A stretch of DNA of 57,596 nucleotides from Prevotella sp. (GCA_022641735.1 JALCDQ010000011.1:1-57596); one strand, 5' to 3'; shown: positions 11,099 through 20,837, numbered from the stretch's first letter. Numbers and translations: made by a program. The notes: generated by a model not told the origin, from the sequence alone.

Positions 11099-14000
11099 TT
11101 AGAATTTGAGTTTGATATTGAAACCAAGGTTTCTTGTGCTTGGTGTCATGAACTTATCAATGCCCTGATAATAGTTACCTGTGGAAGCTGTTGTCTCAGG
11201 ATCGAAAGGAGCCTTGCAATAAAGCATCCAGAGGTTACGTCCTACGAAAGAGATGGAAAGCTCACCAAAACCGAAGAGTTGATTCTTCTTGAAGGTATAG
11301 CCAATACTTGCTTCCTGCAAACGAATGTTTGTAGCACTGTATGTGTAATATTGTGGGATACCATCGCTAGAGCCGATTGTCGAATACCACAACTCCGGAT
11401 TGATATAGTTCTGACCGCCATTAACTGACACATAACCAAGGTCACGTGCAGCAGCAGTAGCCTCTGACACACCATAGTTGTCAAGGTTTGCTTGTGTTGC
11501 GGAATAAACGATACCACCGAAGCGAGCTGTGAACAAGATACCGAGATTGATACCCTTCCAAGAGAAGTCATTGCGCCAAGCCATGTTGCTCTTAGGGAAG
11601 ATAGTTCCTAACTTAATACTTTCAATATTGGTATTCTTATAAACCTTACCATCAGCATCCACATAGACCTTTCCATTGCTGTCGCGCTGAATGTCTACAA
11701 GAGAATAAAGGTCACCAAGCGTGCCGCCTTTCTTCAGAATGAAGTGAGCAGAACCAAGACCACCCTCATCGAGCTTGTCCACACTAATTACATTGCCTGT
11801 CTGTTCATCTACATAACCTGTAACGAGTTCCTTGATTTTGTTGCGGTTCATGCTCAGTGTATAGTTGCTTGACCATGAGAAATCGCCCCAAGTGTTGCTA
11901 TATCCGAAAGCAAGTTCAATACCTTTATTCCTTACGCTACCTGTCTGGATATACATGTTGCTATAACCAGAAGAAACGGAAATCTTAGGATCAAATGTCT
12001 GGTTGTAAGTCTTTGTAGTATACAACGTCACATCCAAGTTGAAATGCTTCAGCAAACGAGCCTGCAAACCAACTTCCCAAGAATCAGTACGCTCCGGTTT
12101 CAGATTATACATTGGATAGGTTGTCTGATTGCTCCACTGATGTTTATTCTCATCCCACTCATATTTAGGATTGGCTATCCAGCGTTGGAAAGACAAACCC
12201 ACAGAAGCGAATGAAGCACGGAGTTTCAAATAATTGATTTCCTTTGGCAACTTGAAGGTTTCAGAAAGAATCCATGATGCACCTACAGAAGGATAGAAGA
12301 ACGATTTCTTATTAGAATGAGGGCCTGCCAACATAGAAGGCCAGTCGTTACGTCCTGTCAAGGTCAGATAATACTGACTTGCCCAACCCAGCTCGACACT
12401 TGCGAAGAGTGACTTTGTCTGGTCGTGATAACCTGACTGAATAGGAATCATACGGTCACGATTGATTTGCGTAATCGTGAATACATTAGGGATAAGAGAT
12501 TCATCCAATGGGCCTCTTGTTCCTAAGATGTCTTCCTTCTGGTCAGAAAGAGATACACCGATATTAGAAACCAAAGAAAGGCGGTCTTGCATGAAACGCT
12601 TATTGATGTTAGCCATGATGTCGCCATAAACCTGCTTGTCATCAGCCTTCTCAATTCTGTAAGAACCATTAGCACTACCTGTCAATGTCATATTGGTGGT
12701 AGCATAATATTTCTCCTCATATCTGTTGTTTGAGTTATCAATACGAATACGAGCAGCTACATTCAACCAATCGGTAATCTTATAGGTAAGACCGGCATTC
12801 ATCATATAACGATATTTGCGATTGGTACGAGGGTTACGATAATTAATCCAATAAGGATTCTGCCCTACCAACTCACTTGTCAGGTCATTCCAATTCTGAA
12901 CATAAATCTGACGTTGTGTATTCCAATGCTCAAACTGAGCCATCTCCTGATAGTCGTTGCCACGAGGATAAAGGTATGCAGTCACCAATGGATTGGCATA
13001 TACACCTTGATTGGTCATATTATGGTCGTTCTGAATTACATAACTTGCACCTACATCAAGTACCAAACGGTCGTTGAGCATATTGGTGGTGTTACGTACC
13101 GTAAAGTTGTAACGGTCATATTTGTTGCTTGGAATAATACCGCTTGAGTTCAAGGCACTTGCTGAAAGGAAAGTCTGATTCTTTTCAGAGCCTGTTGACA
13201 TGGTGAAGCCTTCGTTGGTAAGAATACCAGTCTTCAAATAGTCACTTATCGGGTCATAGCCCATATAGTTAGCCTCATTCAAGAGTCTTCCCCAGCTGTA
13301 AGAATCAGCACCGCTATCACGAAGAGTAGAGCCCGTACCATATCTGTTTTGGAAATCAGGAGTACGGAAAGCAGAAGAGAACTCTGTGGTTTGGGTAACC
13401 GTGAATTCCGTGCGACCTACTCTACCTTTCTTTGTGGTAACGACGATAGCACCGTTTGAGGCTTTCTCACCATAAAGAGCGGCTGCGGCTGCACCTGTCA
13501 GCACTGACATGGATTCGATGTCTTCAGGGTTCAAATCGGCAATACCTTCAGAGGTACCTCTTGAATCGAACTCTGTAGAACCACCCCCGGCAGTGTTATA
13601 CATAGGAATACCGTCAATCACATAAAGCACATTGCTTGACTGAACGATAGAACGAGCACCACGCATGACTACCTTTGATGCACCACCGGCACCGGAAGAA
13701 CTTGCATTGATGTTCACACCGGCTACCTTGCCATTCAGTGAATTGATGAAGTTGGCATCCTTATTGGTAGAAAGGTCATCACCATTCACCTGCTGAACAT
13801 TGTAAGACAGCGCTTTCTGCTCACGTTTAATACCCAAGGCTGTTACCACCACTTCGTTCAGTTCCTTAGAATCTTCACTCATCGTGATGTTAGCCTCACT
13901 GCCGTTAACGCGTGATTCCTTATTGGCAAAGCCAATGTAAGAATACTCCAAAACGTCGCCACGGTTAGCGGAAACTGAATAGTTGCCATCGAGATCGGTA

Positions 14001-14458
14001 ACGGTAGCGTTATTTGTACCCCTTACCTTTACGGTGACACCTATCAAAGGGTTGCCATTATTGTCCAACACACGGCCCTTCACAGTCTGTCTTTCCTGAG
14101 TTGGAGAGGTTTCCTGAGACTTCTGGACCTTCGTGATAATAATGTGGCGACCAGAGATTGAATACTCGAGACCAGTACCACTCAACATCGTGTTAAGCAA
14201 AGTGGAGAGAGTCTCTGATTTTGAATTCACCTTTACTTGTTTGTTCAAGTCAAGGGTGTTCTGTCTGTAATCAACAGACATGTTGGTTTGCTTTTCGATT
14301 ACTCCAATGAGTTGGCGAACGGTGTTTTTTGTCTGCGACAACTTAACAACCTGGTTCTGTCCCATCATACTGACCGAAAAGGCGAAGAATAAAAGTAGAA
14401 GAACTGAGAGTCTTTTTTCTTTTATTGATTTAAGATAATTGATAAGATTTGAGATCAT
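11099..14458 (-). CDS. SusC-family TonB-dependent transporter with STN signalling domain
   Basis: After a signal peptide (about 17-33, ending SMMGQ) comes an STN (secretin/TonB short N-terminal) domain at about 40-115. A carboxypeptidase-D-like regulatory domain follows (KGRVLDNNGNPLIGVTV, about 125-205), then the plug (RGARSIVQSSNVLYVIDGIP, ALYGEKASNGAIVVTTKKG) and a large beta-barrel ending NLGFNIKLKF. At 1119 aa it is about 100 residues longer than SusC proteins without STN. The STN domain marks it as a transducer: substrate occupancy is signalled to the FecR protein encoded immediately upstream, which frees the ECF sigma. It imports glycans across the outer membrane together with the SusD partner. 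Confidence 0.95.
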   Translation of the reverse strand: MISNLINYLKSIKEKRLSVLLLLFFAFSVSMMGQNQVVKLSQTKNTVRQLIGVIEKQTNMSVDYRQNTLDLNKQVKVNSKSETLSTLLNTMLSGTGLEYSISGRHIIITKVQKSQETSPTQERQTVKGRVLDNNGNPLIGVTVKVRGTNNATVTDLDGNYSVSANRGDVLEYSYIGFANKESRVNGSEANITMSEDSKELNEVVVTALGIKREQKALSYNVQQVNGDDLSTNKDANFINSLNGKVAGVNINASSSGAGGASKVVMRGARSIVQSSNVLYVIDGIPMYNTAGGGSTEFDSRGTSEGIADLNPEDIESMSVLTGAAAAALYGEKASNGAIVVTTKKGRVGRTEFTVTQTTEFSSAFRTPDFQNRYGTGSTLRDSGADSYSWGRLLNEANYMGYDPISDYLKTGILTNEGFTMSTGSEKNQTFLSASALNSSGIIPSNKYDRYNFTVRNTTNMLNDRLVLDVGASYVIQNDHNMTNQGVYANPLVTAYLYPRGNDYQEMAQFEHWNTQRQIYVQNWNDLTSELVGQNPYWINYRNPRTNRKYRYMMNAGLTYKITDWLNVAARIRIDNSNNRYEEKYYATTNMTLTGSANGSYRIEKADDKQVYGDIMANINKRFMQDRLSLVSNIGVSLSDQKEDILGTRGPLDESLIPNVFTITQINRDRMIPIQSGYHDQTKSLFASVELGWASQYYLTLTGRNDWPSMLAGPHSNKKSFFYPSVGASWILSETFKLPKEINYLKLRASFASVGLSFQRWIANPKYEWDENKHQWSNQTTYPMYNLKPERTDSWEVGLQARLLKHFNLDVTLYTTKTYNQTFDPKISVSSGYSNMYIQTGSVRNKGIELAFGYSNTWGDFSWSSNYTLSMNRNKIKELVTGYVDEQTGNVISVDKLDEGGLGSAHFILKKGGTLGDLYSLVDIQRDSNGKVYVDADGKVYKNTNIESIKLGTIFPKSNMAWRNDFSWKGINLGILFTARFGGIVYSATQANLDNYGVSEATAAARDLGYVSVNGGQNYINPELWYSTIGSSDGIPQYYTYSATNIRLQEASIGYTFKKNQLFGFGELSISFVGRNLWMLYCKAPFDPETTASTGNYYQGIDKFMTPSTRNLGFNIKLKF

Positions 14459-14532
14459 AACTCTTTTATATGATAATAAAGTTAGTTGTAAATTACTTGA
14501 TGATTTAGGTTAAATAGACTAAGTGTTGATGT

Positions 14533-15537
14533 TTACTGTGGGCCCTCCTTTCTATTCCTATAGAATGTTATGGTTTTACCTTTCTTATAATATTTCAAAT
14601 TATGTGACAAGTGGGTAAACACATCGAGTACATCCGTGATGGTCTCATTGTGCTTGAAGTTCATGGTGAACCTCTGATGCCTGTCAATAGAAGCATCCAA
14701 AATAAACTTCACGTCGTAACGGAGGCCTATCTTGGTCAGTATCTCATTGAGACTCTGATTGTCAAAGGTCATATCGCCAGTGGTCCAATCATTGAATTTA
14801 GCCACGTCAACGACGTTTTTCGACATTCTTCCGTCCTCTCGGCTATAGACAATCTGCTCGTTTGGCTTCATCACTTCGGTATAGTTGTCGTCAAAAAGTT
14901 TCACCTTTCCCTCCTCAAGGGTTGTGGTGATGAGTTCTTCATTGGTGTAAGCCTTCACGTTGAAATGGGTGCCGAGCACCTGTATATTCAGTTTACCAGA
15001 GTGTACGATGAAAGGATGGTCCTTGTCTTTAGCGACTGCGAAATGAGCTTCTCCTAAGAGATAGACATTACGGTTGCCTGCATGCTTGTTAAATTGTTGG
15101 GGATAGAGCACCGTAGAGCCTGAGTTTACAATCATCTTAGTGCCGTCTGAAAGCACGAGACTGTCGATTTTTCCTTCAGGAACATAGAACTCCACGAGTT
15201 GCTTGCGCTCATAGTATTTGCCCGAATAAAGCCATGTAAGGGCTGCTCCCAATATAGGAAGAGCCAGCACGGCAGCCCATTTGAGGACCCGACGGACCGT
15301 CTTATGGTAGCGGTGTTTCCATTCGTATTCCCTGCGATTGCTTTGAAATTCAGCCAAAGCCTTTTGCGTATTGGCATCTTCTGCTTCTGTTTGGTCCCAT
15401 ATTTCCTTCAATACCGAGTCCTTTTCGGTACTGTTGGCACTGCTGACCAGCCATTGGCGGATACGCTTCTCATAACTTTTAGGCGTGATGCCATCAAAGT
15501 AATCTTGGATAATGTGTTGAATGTCGTTTAGGTCCAT
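14533..15537 (-). CDS. FecR-type anti-sigma factor
   Basis: The ATG at 15537 (MDLNDIQHIIQDYFDG) is preferred over an upstream extension with no family resemblance. A cytoplasmic sigma-binding head of about 80 residues is followed by one membrane helix at about 85-106 (around W87). The periplasmic FecR domain follows (VPEGKIDSLVLSDGTKMIVN, LLGEAHFAV, VLGTHFNVKAY), and then a DUF4974 domain that receives the STN signal (LTKIGLRYDVKF to the end). At 334 aa it is standard for Bacteroidetes PUL anti-sigmas. It should hold the ECF sigma encoded 116 nt upstream inactive until the SusC transducer reports substrate. Confidence 0.93.
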   Translation of the reverse strand: MDLNDIQHIIQDYFDGITPKSYEKRIRQWLVSSANSTEKDSVLKEIWDQTEAEDANTQKALAEFQSNRREYEWKHRYHKTVRRVLKWAAVLALPILGAALTWLYSGKYYERKQLVEFYVPEGKIDSLVLSDGTKMIVNSGSTVLYPQQFNKHAGNRNVYLLGEAHFAVAKDKDHPFIVHSGKLNIQVLGTHFNVKAYTNEELITTTLEEGKVKLFDDNYTEVMKPNEQIVYSREDGRMSKNVVDVAKFNDWTTGDMTFDNQSLNEILTKIGLRYDVKFILDASIDRHQRFTMNFKHNETITDVLDVFTHLSHNLKYYKKGKTITFYRNRKEGPQ

Positions 15538-15653
15538 AATTTGGTTTTGGTTACATTTATAAGAGTCATAATAAAGAGAACACACGTAATTGCGGTGTGT
15601 TAAACTAAGTTAATACAAAAGTCATCGTATTCGTTGCTTCGGCAAAATGTCCT

Positions 15654-16226
15654 TCACTTCGTAATCATCAGCAAGGCCATCAGTTGCATCAGAGGCATAA
15701 TCTTGCGCAAATCACTCAATGCCAGGGAGATATGAGTTTCTACTGTACGTTTGCTAATACCAAGTTTCTCGGCTATCTCAGCATTGGAAAGGCCCTCCAC
15801 TCGGCTCATCTCAAACACCTTGCGGCGCTGTTGCGGCATCTTGTCAATCTCCTTTTCGATAATGCCTTCCAGCTCCTTATAATATAAGGTGTCTTCCAAT
15901 GACTCCTCGCTTGCCACCTCTTGAGATTCCGAAGGCATCTGCGTGTCGGTCAAAAGGCTTTTCCGGATGAAGTTAAGGCCTGCGTTTTTAGCCATCGTAT
16001 AGACGTATGCATCGAAGCTTTCAATGCCTTCGAGGCGCTCGCGCTTTATCCACAACTGCATGAAAATGTCCTGAGTGATGTTCTCGGCATCCTCTTCGTT
16101 GCCCGTAAGACGAGTCACAAAGAACTTTATCTTCGGGTAAAGTTGCTCGAAGATTAGGTCGAATGCCTTTTCGTCTCCATGACTCAAAGCCGACAAAATG
16201 ATATGGTCAGAAACATTAGCGCTCAT
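15654..16226 (-). CDS. ECF sigma factor of the N-glycan-type locus
   Basis: Region sigma2 is at about 20-90 (FDLIFEQLYPKIKFFVTRL, EDAENITQDIFMQLW, FDAYVYTMAKNAGLNFIR). Region sigma4, with its helix-turn-helix, is at about 130-180 (MPQQRRKVFEMSRVEGLSNAEIAEKLGISKRTVETHIS). At 190 aa it is a normal Bacteroidetes ECF. Paired with FecR and an STN-containing SusC it forms the classical trans-envelope induction switch. Its target is presumably a promoter in the 74-nt gap before susC (14459-14532), but I cannot define that box from one copy. Its own promoter, at 16280-16311, is of the housekeeping type. Confidence 0.95.
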   Translation of the reverse strand: MSANVSDHIILSALSHGDEKAFDLIFEQLYPKIKFFVTRLTGNEEDAENITQDIFMQLWIKRERLEGIESFDAYVYTMAKNAGLNFIRKSLLTDTQMPSESQEVASEESLEDTLYYKELEGIIEKEIDKMPQQRRKVFEMSRVEGLSNAEIAEKLGISKRTVETHISLALSDLRKIMPLMQLMALLMITK

Positions 16227-16279
16227 TGTGCCCCTTTATCTTAAATACCTTAAATACCTAGTAAAGTTTCGTACGAATG

Positions 16280-16311
16280 CAAAGATAATGAATAATTATA
16301 AATTATACAAA
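16280..16311 (-). promoter_or_regulatory. Housekeeping promoter of the ECF sigma gene
   Basis: On the minus strand TTTG (16311-16308), exactly 20 nt and TATCTTTG (16287-16280) match the Bacteroidetes consensus. The ATG follows 53 nt downstream. Confidence 0.75.
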
Positions 16312-16435
16312 TAATTGGCAAAGAAAGTATTAATAAATAATAAATCAATCATATTCTGCTGTTGGCCATCTTATCTCTTTTTCCATGAAAAGCCCATAAT
16401 CATCGCCTTTGAGAGACTTGATTATCTGCCGAATT

Positions 16436-16523
16436 GTAAACAATGGCTTTTTACAGGGTAAACAATCATTACTTACCTTGTAAACAACGGTTGTTTACCT
16501 CGTAAAAGACCGTCTTTTACTTT
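16436..16523. repeat. 22-nt-phased palindrome array B
   Basis: Four contiguous units start at 16436, 16458, 16480 and 16502, each exactly 22 nt, and each opens with GTAAA and has TTTAC or TTAC near its end. The best two are GTAAACAACGGTTGTTTAC (8-bp stem) and GTAAAAGACCGTCTTTTAC (9-bp stem). The array occupies the 350-bp gap between the end of the transporter gene and the promoter of the ECF sigma gene. Confidence 0.85.
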
Positions 16524-16576
16524 TCGAAGAACTTAACCCTGAGAACCTGATAGTTTCTCAAGGCTTGCTTGCTGCA

Positions 16577-17761
16577 TTATTTTGAATTGATAGCATCAGA
16601 ACTATCACTCTTTAAAGAGCTGTATTGCATGAAGCTCCATATCAACAAATAGACTACACACAACACCAGTATGCCCATTGCAAGGGCAATTCCGATGCGG
16701 TCGGAAAGAAATCCCATGAGGGGAATAACCAATGCACCGCCGCAAATACCCATAATCATGAAGGATGAAATCTCATTCATCTTCCCCCTATTATGATTTA
16801 AGGCAAGGGAGAAAATTATCGAAAAGACGTTTGAACACATCAATCCTATCACCACAATCATGGCAAAAAGCATTTCCTTTCCATTCGAGAAAAGCAGCAA
16901 AAGAAAGGCGAACAGAGCCACAATCATGGTATATCGGAGGAACTTCAAGGACGAAACTTTCAGCAAAATGAAAGTCCCAAGGAACGTGCCGATGGTTCTT
17001 GCGGCAAAATAAACACTCGTTCCAAGCCCTGCAGTGGCAAGAGGCCACCCCAATTTTGTCATCAACAGTTGGGGAATACCTGTGTTTAAACCGATGTCGA
17101 TGCCACAAACCAGCAGGATACCAATGAAGGCGGAGAGGATATAAGAGTCTTTCAAGACCGACTTCAGAGAACTGAATGTAACCACCGAAACGTTGCTATC
17201 CTTGCTATTTTGCACCGAAAAGGCAAACCATAAGGCAGAGATAAGGGTGATAAAGGCATACACATAGAAGACTATCCGCCAATCAAAGAACCATGAAACC
17301 ATCAAACTTACGAGGATAGGGCCTAAGAATGAGGAGATAGCCTTTATGAATTGACCCAATGTCAAGAAGCTTGCCATCTTGCCGGAATCGACTAAACACC
17401 CCACCAAAGGATTCAGACAGACCTGCAAAAGGGTGTTTCCGATGCCCAAAAGGGCAAAAGCCACCAACAACATTCCAAACTGATAACTGAGTATAGGCAA
17501 TGCCATTGCCACCACCGTAATGGCCAATCCCAAGAGCACTGTTCGCTTATAGCCTATCTTTCCAGCCATCATTCCCGCAGGAATAGACAGAAATAAGAAC
17601 CATACAAACACCATCATAGGTATCAAACTACCGATGGTATCCGAGAGATGAAAGTCTTGTTTCACATAATTCATTGCTATTCCGACGAAGTCGACAAAGC
17701 CCATTACAAAGAAAGCAAACAGCACTGGCAACAGTGAATATATCCATGATGACTTTTTCAT
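16577..17761 (-). CDS. MFS sugar transporter, FHS/fucose-permease-like
   Basis: About twelve hydrophobic segments span 394 aa. The first loop carries MGFVDFVGIAMNYVKQDF and the second GKIGYKRTVLLGLAITVVAM, an MFS motif-A type signature. The overall pattern is that of fucose/glucose proton symporters of the inner membrane. It is a clear paralogue of the protein at 54673-55839 in the fructan locus, sharing the N-terminal block and GQFIKAI.SFL.PI. As the distal gene behind the mannose-6-phosphate-isomerase-like gene (13 nt) it most plausibly imports mannose or a related monosaccharide. The substrate is inference. Confidence 0.85.
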   Translation of the reverse strand: MKKSSWIYSLLPVLFAFFVMGFVDFVGIAMNYVKQDFHLSDTIGSLIPMMVFVWFLFLSIPAGMMAGKIGYKRTVLLGLAITVVAMALPILSYQFGMLLVAFALLGIGNTLLQVCLNPLVGCLVDSGKMASFLTLGQFIKAISSFLGPILVSLMVSWFFDWRIVFYVYAFITLISALWFAFSVQNSKDSNVSVVTFSSLKSVLKDSYILSAFIGILLVCGIDIGLNTGIPQLLMTKLGWPLATAGLGTSVYFAARTIGTFLGTFILLKVSSLKFLRYTMIVALFAFLLLLFSNGKEMLFAMIVVIGLMCSNVFSIIFSLALNHNRGKMNEISSFMIMGICGGALVIPLMGFLSDRIGIALAMGILVLCVVYLLIWSFMQYSSLKSDSSDAINSK

Positions 17762-17774
17762 ACACCTTATTATA

Positions 17775-19523
17775 TTATGATTTGAATCTTACATAAGCCT
17801 TGATAGTGCCACATCGTTTGCCTTCCGACAAGCCATAAGGACGAATTGTGTAATCGCCGATGCCCGCAGGAATGATGAATGTCTCGGCATAATGCGCCAC
17901 AAAAGACTCAAAACAGCCCTTCGGGCTCTCCACAATGACCTCTTCTCCCTCCACTACATTCAGCACATTGACGCTGTTTCCAGTATTGTGAGGCACCTTT
18001 TTAGTAAACCAATGGCGACGTGTTTCTATGAATTCATTCTCGTGAAGGCCCGTCCGCTCTTCCTTCCAACCATCGCCTTCTGCAATCAGAGTAACCTGAT
18101 GCACCAAATGTTGCCGCACATAGTCAGTATCGCGTTCCCATTGGATAACGTGAGAACCATGCTCAATATTGATTGGGCGCGGTCTTCCATCGAGTCCCAA
18201 ACGACCCCAATCCCAAAGTTTAAAGGTGAATATGCTGGGCGTAGCACTGATTTCGAGCACCATAGCGCCTTCTCCCGAGCAATGGATAGTACCCGCCGGG
18301 ATGAGGAAATGGTCGTGTTTGCGGGCTGGCCAGCGGTTGATGTATCGCTCTGCATCAAAAGGTTTCCCCTCTCTTTGGGCTTCCCAAAGGGCACGCAACA
18401 TTTCCTTACGGTCTATCCCCTTCTTTACGCCAAGATAGACAGTGGCCTTTTCGGGGTCAGCATCCAAGAGATAGTAGCTCTCATCTTGCGTATAGGGGAT
18501 TCCGAAATGGTCGCGGATGTACTGAGTAATGGGATGTACCTGCAAACTCAGATTGCCTCCACCCATCGTATCGAGGAAATCAAAGCGGATGGGAAAGTCT
18601 AGTCCGAACCTTGCTTCTACTGGTGCACCTAACAATTGACGGCTCTGATGGAACACGAGATTGTTTGCGGGCATCTCAAAAAGTTGTCCCTGCACCTGTA
18701 AATAAAGACTGTTTTCCTCAGGAACACAATCAAAACACCACCCATAATTCGACTCTTTAGGGTCAAGACCGCACACTTCTTTCATCCATTGACCGCCCCA
18801 TGGAGCTGGGTCGAAGAACGGAACGACACGGAAAGGACGCTTGGCTGTCTTCTCCAAACCAGCTCTCAACGTTGCTCCGGAAATCATTTTAGGTTGCTCA
18901 GGAATAACGGTATCGAGCCAATAATCGGCCTTTTCGAGAAGCGGTTTTTTCACTTCATCGCATAAAAGCCAATCGAGGAAGTAGCCTCTCTTATATTGTT
19001 TCGTGGCTTCCTCTTGCGAATTATCCACTCCGATGGCGTGAATCTCATGCCTTCTGCTTCTCAATTGGATTTCCCAACGGGGCATATCGGCATATATAAG
19101 AAGGTCCTGACGCTCCGAAATGAGTGATGCGCCATAGCCGAAAATAATCGTCAAACCCTTTGAAAACGACAGTTTCTGGCGCAAAGCCTCAACTTTAATC
19201 GTATCGAAGAAGTCCTTTAATGAATAAGGTGTACGTTTTCCGAAAAGCCGGTCATCAGTCATCCAGTGGTCAGTCATCTTTCGGATTTCACCTTCCGGCA
19301 ACAGCCAGTCTTTCGATTCGATGAAAAGAGCCGGTTTCAGAGATAGAAATGCCTCCTTCAACTCCTGCTCATGAATGCCCTGATAACACTCTACAACGAC
19401 CGTAAAGCGGTCATTTTCAGCCGGAAAATGCGACGAAAGGCGAGTTAAAATATCGCTCCATCCGCTCCAAAGAGAGCCCTCCACATTGGTGAAAGGTTGC
19501 TTATCGTAATTACTTTTGCGCAC
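17775..19523 (-). CDS. manA: Class I mannose-6-phosphate isomerase-like protein with long N-terminal extension
   Basis: The C-terminal part (about 230-582) is a type I phosphomannose isomerase cupin. Zinc ligands can be assigned as Q328 and H330 (LSLQVHP), E348 (DESYYLL) and H414 (AGTIHCSGEG), equivalent to E. coli ManA Q95, H97, E134 and H255. It should interconvert mannose-6-phosphate and fructose-6-phosphate. Residues 1-210 are extra compared with the usual 300-400 aa enzyme. They have alpha/beta character with a degenerate nucleotide-kinase look (FTVVVECYQGIHEQEL in place of a P-loop, then LIYADMPRWEIQLRSRRHEI). The start is GTG at 19523, overlapping the upstream stop by 14 nt, which suggests translational coupling. 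Such long forms are, as I recall, usual in Bacteroidetes. Confidence 0.85.
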   Translation of the reverse strand: MRKSNYDKQPFTNVEGSLWSGWSDILTRLSSHFPAENDRFTVVVECYQGIHEQELKEAFLSLKPALFIESKDWLLPEGEIRKMTDHWMTDDRLFGKRTPYSLKDFFDTIKVEALRQKLSFSKGLTIIFGYGASLISERQDLLIYADMPRWEIQLRSRRHEIHAIGVDNSQEEATKQYKRGYFLDWLLCDEVKKPLLEKADYWLDTVIPEQPKMISGATLRAGLEKTAKRPFRVVPFFDPAPWGGQWMKEVCGLDPKESNYGWCFDCVPEENSLYLQVQGQLFEMPANNLVFHQSRQLLGAPVEARFGLDFPIRFDFLDTMGGGNLSLQVHPITQYIRDHFGIPYTQDESYYLLDADPEKATVYLGVKKGIDRKEMLRALWEAQREGKPFDAERYINRWPARKHDHFLIPAGTIHCSGEGAMVLEISATPSIFTFKLWDWGRLGLDGRPRPINIEHGSHVIQWERDTDYVRQHLVHQVTLIAEGDGWKEERTGLHENEFIETRRHWFTKKVPHNTGNSVNVLNVVEGEEVIVESPKGCFESFVAHYAETFIIPAGIGDYTIRPYGLSEGKRCGTIKAYVRFKS

Positions 19524-20817
19524 GCGCCCAGTCTTTTAAGATTTGAATTGCCTTATAGAGAACCCCTGCCGAGCCCTTGAAATTGCCCGACCCGTTGGGA
19601 ATATTTCCCTGTCCATACCACTCATAGAAGCCTTTATTCTTCAGCACTCTGTCTATCATCGGGCGCACCTCTTGATAAGCTTCCTGCACAAAACCATGCT
19701 TTGCCAGTTGTTGAATCATTCTTCCGCCAAACCAAGTCCAATCGCCACCATTCTGATAGATGTAAGGTTGCGCCATTCCACCATGGAAATAGCCGATAGG
19801 ATAGGTCGGATAGATGGTCAGACCGATGGTCGCCATGCCCGATTTAGCGCAGTTTTCCAGCATCTGACGATTGCTATGGGCTATCTCCTGCTTGTTGAGC
19901 AGCCCTGCCTCAATGGCAATTGCCGTACCTCCATGATAGAAAACCTTGCTCTCATCGAAGCCTTTTGGGACCGGATTCTTATCCAAATAAATGTGCGGAA
20001 TGAACTTCTGATGCTTCTTATCCCAAAGATATTTCCTTACATTCTTAGCCACTTGCGCGTGCAAAGCCTTGAATTGCTTGACATCCTGAGCATTCGCAGA
20101 CATGCCGCAAAGGTCATCGAGGGCAATGAGAAACATCGCATTATCATATACATCGATGGCAAAGTCGGTCTTATCATCGATGTCCACCACTTGGTCATCA
20201 AGGGGTTGGACATCCCCCCAATCACTGGTAGTTGCCCCGAAGATGAGTCCATACCTCTTATTATAACGTTCTTTCAACAGATAATTGAGAGCTATCTTCA
20301 TGCGCTCATACACCGTCTTGCCGCCAATCTGCACCGAAAGAATGGAGCGGTCGCCCGTCATCTTAATGTATTTGCTGATAGTTTGGATGAGCGAAGTTTC
20401 CTGATCGGTCTCCACCGTGTTCTTAAAGCCCACGTGGGTCTTATCCAAATCGGAGAAATAAGGATGCGTATCCTCATAATGGGAGTTAGCGAGCACGTAG
20501 CCATCCACGATTTCGCCGTTAGACTGTTGCAGTTTGAAGAAGACCAAAAGAGCCTCCTTCACGTTGCTGGTGGGCACTGCCATGCAGGCAAGCTCCGCAA
20601 AAGTGTTGAAGTCGCGAATCCAAACTTCACTATAACCACTGCCTGCATTGAAGCCTTTCGTCAGCAGATGCAGCGCCATACTATCGATGACATTGAGCGA
20701 TTTATCATTTAAGATGGTGGCAGCCAACCGTTTATTGCCACCTTCGGCATAAACGGCTGTTGCCGAAAAAGTGCTCATACAGAGCGCCAAAGTCAATAGA
20801 AAATGTCTTAAGTTCAT
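19510..20817 (-). CDS. Secreted (alpha/alpha)6-barrel glycoside hydrolase, family unassigned
   Basis: The ATG at 20817 gives a signal peptide (MNLRHFLLTLALCMSTFSAT, cleaved near VYA). The rest has the look of a six-hairpin glycosidase: SGYSEVWIRDFNTF near the start, KNTVETDQETSLIQ, TTSDWGDVQP, and a late block GDWTWFGGRMIQQLAKHG. Acidic residues in WIRDFN, VETDQE and DWGD are candidate catalytic residues, but I cannot assign the GH number. It resembles debranching-enzyme or exo-mannosidase barrels only in general form. It is first in the operon with the isomerase and transporter, so trimming a mannose-containing oligosaccharide in the periplasm is a reasonable guess. The transcript begins at the mirror promoter just upstream. 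Confidence 0.7.
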   Translation of the reverse strand: MNLRHFLLTLALCMSTFSATAVYAEGGNKRLAATILNDKSLNVIDSMALHLLTKGFNAGSGYSEVWIRDFNTFAELACMAVPTSNVKEALLVFFKLQQSNGEIVDGYVLANSHYEDTHPYFSDLDKTHVGFKNTVETDQETSLIQTISKYIKMTGDRSILSVQIGGKTVYERMKIALNYLLKERYNKRYGLIFGATTSDWGDVQPLDDQVVDIDDKTDFAIDVYDNAMFLIALDDLCGMSANAQDVKQFKALHAQVAKNVRKYLWDKKHQKFIPHIYLDKNPVPKGFDESKVFYHGGTAIAIEAGLLNKQEIAHSNRQMLENCAKSGMATIGLTIYPTYPIGYFHGGMAQPYIYQNGGDWTWFGGRMIQQLAKHGFVQEAYQEVRPMIDRVLKNKGFYEWYGQGNIPNGSGNFKGSAGVLYKAIQILKDWARAQK

Positions 20818-20837
20818 ATAGATTTCAGATTTTTCTG

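Noticed and set aside
19543..20712. 389-codon plus-strand frame over the barrel hydrolase gene
   Set aside because: It is a mirror frame of a well-supported secreted enzyme, with no family resemblance and no promoter of its own.
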